The translations under genes were made by a program, and so were the position numbers. Below, one piece after another: positions 52,812 to 61,128 of a DNA stretch of 64,000 nucleotides; within the stretch, counting starts at the first letter, position 1, and each line of letters starts with the position of its first letter. The notes below the pieces were generated by a model, which was not told the DNA's origin, did not search any database, and worked only from the letters and a program-made list of their open reading frames with translations. This stretch comes from Polaromonas sp. (GTDB lineage Bacteria > Pseudomonadota > Gammaproteobacteria > Burkholderiales > Burkholderiaceae_C): NCBI RefSeq assembly GCF_029945895.1, contig NZ_JAQSDL010000003.1, positions 1 to 64,000 of the forward strand. The letters are read 5' to 3'.

Positions 52812-54197
52812 ATGACCACGATTTACCAGAAACGCCGCGCCGCTGTGGCGCGCGCCCTCAAGGCCGCCGGTGGCGGCATTGCCCTGCTTCCGACCGCCCC
52901 CGAAGTGGCGCGCAACCGCGACAGCAGCTTTCCCTATCGGCACGACAGCTACTTTTATTACCTGACCGGTTTCGACGAGCCGGGCGCCTGGCTGGCGATC
53001 GAAGCCAACGGCCACAGCACGCTGTTTTGCCAGCCCAAGGACCTGGAGCGCGAGATCTGGGACGGCATTCGCCTGGGGCCCAAGGCCGCCCCGGCCACGC
53101 TCGGTGTGGAGGCTGCTTTCAGCGTCGAAACCCTCGAAGACAGGATGCCCGCGTTGCTGGCCAACCAGCAGGCGGTGTGGTTTCCGTTTGCCACGCACAA
53201 GGGCCTGGAAACCCAGGTCGACGGCTGGCTGGGCAAGGTGCGTGCGCGCATCCGCTTCGGCGCCGAATGCCCGCAAAGCCAGCATGACCTGTGCAGGCTG
53301 CTCGACGAGATGCGCCTGACCAAGGATGCGCACGAGGTCGCCATCCTGCGGCGCGCCGGAGCCATCTCGGCCGGCGCCCACGTGCGCGCCATGCAGACCT
53401 CGGCGGCCATGCTGCGCGAGGGCGTCAAGGGCGGCCTGCGCGAGTACCACCTGGAAGCGGAACTGCTGCATGAGTTCCGGCGCCACGGCTCGCAGTTTCC
53501 GGCTTACACCAGCATCGTTGCTGCCGGCGCCAATGCCTGCGTGCTGCATTACCGTGCCGGCGACGCCGAACTCAGAAGCGGCGACCTGTGCCTGATCGAC
53601 GCCGGTTGCGAGCTCGATGGGTATGCCAGCGACATCACACGCACCTTCCCGGCCAACGGCAGGTTCACACCGGCCCAGCGCGTGTTGTACGAAATTGTTC
53701 TGGAAGCGCAAAACGCCGCAGTGAAGGTGACCAGGCCCGGCAAACGTTTCACGGACCCGCACGACGCGGCCACGCGCGTGCTGGCCCAGGGCATGCTGGA
53801 CACCGGCCTGCTCGACAAAAAGAAGCACGGCAAGGTCGACGACGTGCTGGCATCGGGCGCCTACCGCCAGTTCTACATGCACCGCACCGGCCACTGGATG
53901 GGCATGGACGTCCACGACTGCGGCGACTACACCGAGCCAGGCAGCAAGCCGCGCGAGGAAAAAGACGCGCTGGGCCAGACCGTGATGCGCAAGCCTTCGC
54001 GCATCCTGCGTCCCGGCATGGTGACCACCATCGAGCCCGGCATCTATGTGCGCCCGGCCAAAGGTGTGCCGAAAGAGTTCTGGAACATCGGCATCCGCAT
54101 CGAGGATGACGCGCTGGTCACGGCCAAAGGCTGCGAACTGCTGACGCGGGGTGTGCCGGTGGAAGCCGATGAGATCGAGGCCTTGATGCGGGGGTAG
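52812..54197 (+). CDS. pepP: Xaa-Pro aminopeptidase (aminopeptidase P)
   Basis: 461 aa. The N-terminal domain has YQKRRAAVARALK and FPYRHDSYFYYLTGFDEPGAWLAI. The metal ligands lie in LIDAGCELDGYASDITRTFP (two Asp), HRTGHWMGMDVHD (His), MVTTIEPGIYV (Glu) and GIRIEDDALVT (Glu), the dinuclear Mn site of pita-bread peptidases. It removes N-terminal residues preceding proline in cytosolic peptides. Co-directional with murU, probably one operon. Confidence 0.95.
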   Translation: MTTIYQKRRAAVARALKAAGGGIALLPTAPEVARNRDSSFPYRHDSYFYYLTGFDEPGAWLAIEANGHSTLFCQPKDLEREIWDGIRLGPKAAPATLGVEAAFSVETLEDRMPALLANQQAVWFPFATHKGLETQVDGWLGKVRARIRFGAECPQSQHDLCRLLDEMRLTKDAHEVAILRRAGAISAGAHVRAMQTSAAMLREGVKGGLREYHLEAELLHEFRRHGSQFPAYTSIVAAGANACVLHYRAGDAELRSGDLCLIDAGCELDGYASDITRTFPANGRFTPAQRVLYEIVLEAQNAAVKVTRPGKRFTDPHDAATRVLAQGMLDTGLLDKKKHGKVDDVLASGAYRQFYMHRTGHWMGMDVHDCGDYTEPGSKPREEKDALGQTVMRKPSRILRPGMVTTIEPGIYVRPAKGVPKEFWNIGIRIEDDALVTAKGCELLTRGVPVEADEIEALMRG

Positions 54198-54212
54198 GCC
54201 CGCTGCCAGGCA

Positions 54213-54815
54213 TCAGCCGGCCTCCGCGGCGCCCAACACCGTTTGGGCCCAGCGCGGCAGCTGATCGGCGAAGATGGTCACCTTGGCTCCCTCGCACATC
54301 GCGACCATGAAGGGTCCGCCGTCCTCCAGATCCCGCCCGTCATAGAGATACGCCACCGTCGCCAGGCCGACTGCGTGGGACAGATGACTCAAGGTTCGCG
54401 GATAACGCGCGAGGATTTTGTCAGGTGGCACAAAATGCCCGCCTTCCTGCACACGGCGTTGCACCCGCGCCAGCAGGCGCTGGGGGTCGTCCAACGCCAC
54501 GACATACAAAGCCACCACGTAGCCTTGCGCAAGCGCCTCGTCGATCAGGGCCAGCTTGGAGTCATGGGAAAAAACCGTTTCGCTGACGAACGACTCGCCA
54601 CCGGCAAGTTTGATCGCGCGTTGGGCGTCGGCCCAGTCTCTGGCGGCCTGTGACCGCTGCACAGGATCGATGATGTGTTGCAAATGCTCACGCTCAAAAA
54701 GATCAGCGTTGATAAACGCCAGGTCGGCGCTGAAGATGCCATCGCGCACCAAGGCGCGGTAAAGGGTGGACTTGCCCGCGCCGTTGGGGCCGGCGAGCAG
54801 GTGGAAAACCGGCAT
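54213..54815 (-). CDS. Zeta-toxin-like kinase (toxin of a toxin-antitoxin pair)
   Basis: 200 aa. The P-loop [19 protein letters not shown] opens the protein, followed by [12 protein letters not shown], an Arg-rich lid ([24 protein letters not shown]) and [22 protein letters not shown]. Zeta toxins phosphorylate UDP-N-acetyl-sugars and block wall synthesis; other members may act differently. Only four bases separate it from the antitoxin gene upstream, so they form one transcript. Confidence 0.82.
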   Translation of the reverse strand: MPVFHLLAGPNGAGKSTLYRALVRDGIFSADLAFINADLFEREHLQHIIDPVQRSQAARDWADAQRAIKLAGGESFVSETVFSHDSKLALIDEALAQGYVVALYVVALDDPQRLLARVQRRVQEGGHFVPPDKILARYPRTLSHLSHAVGLATVAYLYDGRDLEDGGPFMVAMCEGAKVTIFADQLPRWAQTVLGAAEAG

Positions 54816-54819
54816 GCAA

Positions 54820-55143
54820 CTAGCTGGAGCGTTTGCGGTTTTCTTCCACCACTTCCCGTACCCGTTGTGCCAGCGAGCCGCTTACTTCTGCCGCCAGCAA
54901 ACGGCTGGTCAGGTCTGCGACGGCGCGCGTTTGTTGTGCCTTGCGCGCTGCGGCTTCATAACCCTCAATCGCCGTCTGCGCCTCCTGGACCGTCAGGCCG
55001 GAATACTCGACCACGCGGCCCAGGGTGGCCCAATACTCGATCTGGCCCGCAGCCGAACGCCGCAGGGGCTGCGCTGCCTCGCGCGCCTGCTCGACCAGGG
55101 CCGTGGGAAGTTTGACGGAAGCAAAGTTGCTGGGCTTGGCCAT
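54820..55143 (-). CDS. ParD-like antitoxin
   Basis: 107 aa. Starts [21 protein letters not shown] and includes [21 protein letters not shown], the ParD-like DNA-binding region, then a long charged helical tail likely to wrap the toxin. It precedes the zeta-like toxin gene. A 13-base-arm palindrome lies directly before its start codon, the likely autorepression operator. Confidence 0.8.
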   Translation of the reverse strand: MAKPSNFASVKLPTALVEQAREAAQPLRRSAAGQIEYWATLGRVVEYSGLTVQEAQTAIEGYEAAARKAQQTRAVADLTSRLLAAEVSGSLAQRVREVVEENRKRSS

Positions 55144-55151
55144 AAAGTACT

Positions 55152-55180
55152 CCTGTATGGCGCATTTTGCGCCATACAGG
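55152..55180 (-). promoter_or_regulatory. Toxin-antitoxin operator palindrome
   Basis: CCTGTATGGCGCA (55152-55164) and TGCGCCATACAGG (55168-55180) are perfect 13-base inverted repeats around TTT, nine bases before the antitoxin start (55143). This is the expected site for antitoxin binding; it could also form an mRNA hairpin. Confidence 0.75.
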
Positions 55181-55233
55181 ACAAAATCGCAAGAGGTGCA
55201 GCGCTTTTGGCTGGGTTATTGCTAGTCCATGGC

Positions 55234-56898
<1,665 letters not shown>

Positions 56899-56954
56899 AC
56901 ATTGTGTCGGGGCCGGTCGGTACTCGGGTTTTCATGATGCTCAGTTTGCTACTG

Positions 56955-57010
56955 AATTAATAGCTTTCTACGCTTGTATACAAAGGGCTGCAGGCACTTT
57001 TTATTCAAAA
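56955..57010. repeat. Dispersed intergenic repeat, copy 9
   Basis: TTAATAGCTTTCTACGCTTG, then CAAAGGGCTGCAGGCACTTT and ATTCAAAA. It sits between the putative activator site and the sigma-54 promoter. Confidence 0.7.
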
Positions 57011-57029
57011 TTCCAGCCGGAGAAAGATC

Positions 57030-57045
57030 TGGCACGGCCGTTGCA
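57030..57045 (+). promoter_or_regulatory. Sigma-54 (-24/-12) promoter
   Basis: TGGCACGGCCGTTGCA is an exact match to the TGGCAC-N5-TTGC(A/T) consensus. It lies 47 bases before the rhodanese start codon and just downstream of a sigma-54 activator gene. Confidence 0.9.
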
Positions 57046-57091
57046 ATAACGGTGGGGACGGCATGTGCCGTGACCTCACCTGGAGATTGCC

Positions 57092-57982
57092 ATGACGACC
57101 GACAGCGTTCTTGTTTCCCCCGAGCAACTCTCGCGCATGATGGGCGCCGAGCCCGTGGTCATCATCGACACCCGCGACGCCGACACCTATGCCGCCGGCC
57201 ATTTGCCCGGCGCGGTCAACATGCGCGAGATCTTCACCTTTCTGGCCACCTCCACGGCCGAAGGCCTGACCGCGCTCAAATCCACCTTTGCCGAACACTT
57301 TGGGTTGGTCGGCCTGTCAGGCAAGGAAACCGCCGTGTTTTACGAGGACGCGCTGAACAGCGGCTACGGCCAGTCCTGCCGCGGCTATTACCTGCTGACC
57401 TGGCTGGGTTACCCCAAGGTCAAGGTGCTCAACGGTGGTTTCTCGGCCTGGAAAGCCCAGGGCCTGCCAGTCAGCACCGAAGCGGCCGCGTCCACACCCG
57501 CTACCTTTCCGGCCAACCTCGCGATGACCGATGTGATGCTGACCAAGGACGACGTGGCCGCCGCGCTGGGCAGCAACGTGGCCCTGCTCGATGTGCGTGA
57601 CATCGACGAATGGACCGGCGAAAGCTCGTCCCCCTACGGCAAGGACTTTGCGCCGCGCAAAGGCCGGTTGCCTGGCGCCAAATGGATTGAGTGGTACCGC
57701 TTCATGAAGCCTTCGGCCCAGGGCCCCGTGTTCAAGTCGCCGCTGGAGGTCCAGGCCGAATGTGCCACCGCCGGTATCGCCACCGATGACACGGTTTACC
57801 TGTATTGCTTCAAGGGCGCACGCGCCTCGAATACTTTCCTGGCACTCAAGCAGGCCGGCTTTTCGGACGTGCGCATGTATTTCGGTTCGTGGAACGAGTG
57901 GTCGCGCGACGACTCGTTGCCGATTGAAACCGATGCGCCGCTGATGAAGGCCAGAGCACCGTCGCTGGCTTTGGCTGCCTGA
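57092..57982 (+). CDS. Two-domain rhodanese-like sulfurtransferase
   Basis: 296 aa. N-terminal rhodanese-fold domain begins LSRMMGAEPVVIIDTRDADTYAAGHLPGAVNM; the second domain has VALLDVRDIDEWTGE and the active-site loop YLYCFKGARASN with the catalytic Cys. GGAG precedes the ATG. It moves sulfane sulfur, e.g. from thiosulfate or 3-mercaptopyruvate, in the cytosol. First gene behind the sigma-54 promoter. Confidence 0.9.
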   Translation: MTTDSVLVSPEQLSRMMGAEPVVIIDTRDADTYAAGHLPGAVNMREIFTFLATSTAEGLTALKSTFAEHFGLVGLSGKETAVFYEDALNSGYGQSCRGYYLLTWLGYPKVKVLNGGFSAWKAQGLPVSTEAAASTPATFPANLAMTDVMLTKDDVAAALGSNVALLDVRDIDEWTGESSSPYGKDFAPRKGRLPGAKWIEWYRFMKPSAQGPVFKSPLEVQAECATAGIATDDTVYLYCFKGARASNTFLALKQAGFSDVRMYFGSWNEWSRDDSLPIETDAPLMKARAPSLALAA

Positions 57983-58066
57983 ACGAGGCCCTGCCGCCTT
58001 TCTTCTTTCGCTTTCTTCTTTCGCTTTCCCTTCTTTTATTGACAACCTGATCAGGAGACTTTTCCC

Positions 58067-58633
58067 ATGTCCGTGGACACCGCCATCGCCCCCGCCGCAC
58101 CGACTACTGTCAAGGCTTACCTCAAACCCATCGACGGCGAGGGTCTGGCCGCCTTTGCCGCCAAAGGACGCGCCAACCCGGCATCACGCGGCACCAACAA
58201 GGTCCACACCGTGATGCAGGGCATGTACCGCTCGCTCAGCTACGTGGGAGACCACACGCCGGTGGTGGTGGATGAACCCCTGCACCTGTTCGGAGAAAAC
58301 ACGGCACCGGCGCCCGGTGAAATCGTGCTGTCGGGCCTGGGCGGTTGCCTGGCCGTCGGCATCACCGCCGTAGCGACCTTGAAGAAGGTCAAGCTGTCCA
58401 GGCTGGAGGTTTTCATGGAAGGCGACATCGGCAACCCGGCGGCCTGGGGTGCCGGCGGCGCTTCCAAGGAAGCACCCGACATGGGCTTCCAGGCGATCCG
58501 CGTGAAGATCGTGATCGAGGGCGACGCACCGCGGGAGGTGCTCGACGAAATTGTCCAGCATGCGAACTTCTATTCGCCGGTGGCCAACAGCATGCGCAAT
58601 CCCATCCCCTTCGAGATTGCCCTGGCCGACTGA
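58067..58633 (+). CDS. OsmC family protein with a single conserved cysteine
   Basis: 188 aa. The OsmC/Ohr fold is recognised from SGLGGCLAVGITAVATLKKVKLSRLEVFMEGD, with peroxidatic C94. In the second active-site position, where OsmC and Ohr have Cys-Pro-Val, this protein reads S170-P-V (NFYSPVANSMRNP). A classical disulfide peroxidase cycle is therefore unlikely, and thiol or persulfide handling is possible (inference). A 13-base pyrimidine tandem repeat lies in the gap upstream. Confidence 0.85.
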   Translation: MSVDTAIAPAAPTTVKAYLKPIDGEGLAAFAAKGRANPASRGTNKVHTVMQGMYRSLSYVGDHTPVVVDEPLHLFGENTAPAPGEIVLSGLGGCLAVGITAVATLKKVKLSRLEVFMEGDIGNPAAWGAGGASKEAPDMGFQAIRVKIVIEGDAPREVLDEIVQHANFYSPVANSMRNPIPFEIALAD

Positions 58634-58681
58634 CCCCGGCTCTGCCCCGCACGACCGCCCCACCACCGCAAGGACTTCCTC

Positions 58682-59836
58682 ATGAATCCCGCCGATCTGC
58701 CCCGTGAACTCACCTGCGTGCCGCCACCAGAAACCGATGCCCTGCTGGCCGCCGTGCGCGCGGTCGCGCAGGGGCCGCTGAAGCAACAAGTGGAAGCGAT
58801 TGACCGGCAAGGCCATTACCCGCGGGCTGTGCTGCAGGAGCTGGCGAAGCTGGGCGCGATGAGTGCGCATCTGGATATGCCTGCAGGCCCAGGCAGCTAC
58901 GCGCTGGCGATCCAGGCCATGGCTGAAGTCTCGCGCGTCTGCGGCGCCACCGGCTTCATGATGTGGTGCCAGGCCGTGTGCGGCCTGTACATGCAGCAGT
59001 CGGGCAACCCGGGCCTGATGGGTGACGTGTTGTTGCGCCACGCCAGCGGCGCCGGGCTGGGCGGCACGGCGCTGTCCAACCCAATGAAAAGTTACGCACA
59101 GATCGAGAGCCTGCTGCTCAGGGCCACCCCCGTCGAAGGCGGCTACCTCGTCAACGGCAACTTGCCCTGGGTCAGCAACCTGGGGTCGGACCATTACTTC
59201 GGCGCGATTGCAGCGGTGATGGCAGGGGACGCACCTGCCGACAGGGAGGTCATGTTCCTGCTGCGCTGCGACGCCCCCGGCGTGGAGCTGCGCGAATGCC
59301 CCAGCTTTTCGGCCATGGAAGGCACAGGCACCTGGGGCGTGCGTCTGAAGGACCATTTCATTGGTGCGGGCGAGATCATGGCCGATCCGGCCAAACCCTA
59401 CATTGCGCGCATACGCGCCGCTTTTGTGATGCTGCAGTGTGGCATGGCGGTGGGCGTCACCCAAGGGGCGATTGACTCGATGTGGGCCGTGGAGTCCCAG
59501 CTGGGCCATGTCAATCAGTTCCTGGAAGACCGGCCCGACACCCTGCAGGCCGAACTGGATGCGCTGACCCGGCGCGTGATGACACTCGCCGACACACCGT
59601 TTGAGCCCTCAGCCGAATTTTTCATCGACGTGCTCGATGCCCGCGCCCACGGCGCCGAGCTGTGCCTGCGCGCCGCCCAGTCGGCGCTGATGCACCAGGG
59701 GGCACGTGGCTACCTGATGTCATCGGAAGTGCAGCGGCGCGTGCGCGAATCGCATTTCGTCGCCATCGTCACGCCGGCCATCAAGCACCTGCGCAAGGAA
59801 ATCGCGCGGCTGAGTGCCGAGGAGCAGCCGGCATGA
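58682..59836 (+). CDS. Acyl-CoA dehydrogenase-like flavoprotein (possible flavin monooxygenase type)
   Basis: 384 aa with the fold of the family: [69 protein letters not shown] and [25 protein letters not shown]. No obvious catalytic Glu of acyl-CoA dehydrogenases is seen at the usual sites, and the family also includes flavin-dependent monooxygenases such as DszC/SfnB. Given the rhodanese, OsmC and rubredoxin neighbours, action on an organosulfur compound is attractive but unproven. Overlaps the next gene (ATGA). Confidence 0.8.
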   Translation: MNPADLPRELTCVPPPETDALLAAVRAVAQGPLKQQVEAIDRQGHYPRAVLQELAKLGAMSAHLDMPAGPGSYALAIQAMAEVSRVCGATGFMMWCQAVCGLYMQQSGNPGLMGDVLLRHASGAGLGGTALSNPMKSYAQIESLLLRATPVEGGYLVNGNLPWVSNLGSDHYFGAIAAVMAGDAPADREVMFLLRCDAPGVELRECPSFSAMEGTGTWGVRLKDHFIGAGEIMADPAKPYIARIRAAFVMLQCGMAVGVTQGAIDSMWAVESQLGHVNQFLEDRPDTLQAELDALTRRVMTLADTPFEPSAEFFIDVLDARAHGAELCLRAAQSALMHQGARGYLMSSEVQRRVRESHFVAIVTPAIKHLRKEIARLSAEEQPA

Positions 59837-61119
59837 TCCTTCCGCCGCCAGCACGACCTGCCCAAGCCGTCACCACCGATGCGTCCGGCTTGCCGTGGGC
59901 GCTGTTTATCTGCAAGGCCTGCGGACTGATTTATGACGAAGCCAAGGGGGATGCCGACAGCGGGCTGGCGCCGGGCACACGTTTTGCCGACATTCCCGAC
60001 GACTGGGCCTGTCCGCTGTGCGGTGTGGGCAAGGCCGACTTTGAACCTCATGTGGTGGCCGGGCAACCGCAGCGACGGGCCACCAGCCCGGCCACCCGCC
60101 TGCCGCAAGGCGCGGCCACACGGCACAACGCCGGCACAGTCATCGTCGGGGCCGGGCGCGCAGGCTGGGAGATGGCGCAGGCCCTGCGCGAACGCGACGC
60201 CGACATGCCCATCACCCTGGTCACGGCCTGCAGCGGCGACATTTACGACAAACCCATGCTTTCGGTGGCCATCGCTCGCGGCATGGCCGTCGACAAGCTG
60301 GCGCGCGAAAGCGGTGACCAGGCTGCGCAGCGCCTCGGTGTGCGCTTGCTGGCCCACACGCAGGCCGTCAGCATCACGTCGGGCAGCCGCCAGCTGCGCA
60401 CCACCCGCGGCACGCTGCGCTACCGGCATCTGGTGCTGGCGCACGGCGCCCAGGCGCGCTCCCTGCCACAACTGCCTGCAGCCCTGTGCTGGCGCATCAA
60501 CCATCTGCAGGCTTATGCAAAATTCCGCGCGGTGCTGGGCGCCTCTGCGCAGCGGATCGCCATCGTGGGCGCCGGCCTGATTGGCTCCGAACTCGCCAAT
60601 GACCTGGCGCTGGCGGGTCACCAGGTCACCCTGCTCGATGTGCAGACGCGGCCACTCGCAAGCTGCTTGTCGGAAGCGCAATCGCAGCAACTGCTGGCGG
60701 CCTGGCGCGACCTGCCACTGCGATTCGTCGGAGGGGTGCAGATCAGCGGGATGAAGTCGCCCGCAGCGTCGGGCCACGGGGTAAAACAGCTCGACACGGC
60801 ATGTGGCCAGACCTTCACGGTCGACCACATCATCGTGGCCGCAGGGCTGCAGACACCGAGCCGGCTGGCGCGCAGCGCCGGCCTGGCCTGGAACCAGGGC
60901 ATTGATGTCAAGCCGGACTCGCTGGCCACCAGCGTGGAAGGTATTCACGCGCTGGGTGATTGCATTTCCGTCGACGGCGAAGTCAGCCGCTTTATCGAGC
61001 CCATCGGCCGGCAGGCGCAAACGCTGGCGACAAGCATTCTGGGCCAGCCCGTCACGCCTTACCATGCTGCGAGGGTGCCGTTGCGGGTGAAAACAACGTC
61101 CCTGCCGTTTACCCTGTAG
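59833..61119 (+). CDS. Rubredoxin-NAD(P)H:rubredoxin reductase fusion
   Basis: 428 aa from ATG 59833, overlapping the upstream stop. Residues ~22-75 are a rubredoxin: [16 protein letters not shown] and [17 protein letters not shown] give the four Cys iron site. The rest is an FAD/NAD reductase with [44 protein letters not shown] and GIHALGDC. Such pairs normally supply electrons to alkane hydroxylases or oxygen/superoxide reductases; here they are fused and co-transcribed with an acyl-CoA dehydrogenase-like enzyme. Confidence 0.92.
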   Translation: MILPPPARPAQAVTTDASGLPWALFICKACGLIYDEAKGDADSGLAPGTRFADIPDDWACPLCGVGKADFEPHVVAGQPQRRATSPATRLPQGAATRHNAGTVIVGAGRAGWEMAQALRERDADMPITLVTACSGDIYDKPMLSVAIARGMAVDKLARESGDQAAQRLGVRLLAHTQAVSITSGSRQLRTTRGTLRYRHLVLAHGAQARSLPQLPAALCWRINHLQAYAKFRAVLGASAQRIAIVGAGLIGSELANDLALAGHQVTLLDVQTRPLASCLSEAQSQQLLAAWRDLPLRFVGGVQISGMKSPAASGHGVKQLDTACGQTFTVDHIIVAAGLQTPSRLARSAGLAWNQGIDVKPDSLATSVEGIHALGDCISVDGEVSRFIEPIGRQAQTLATSILGQPVTPYHAARVPLRVKTTSLPFTL

Positions 61120-61128
61120 CTTGACGGG

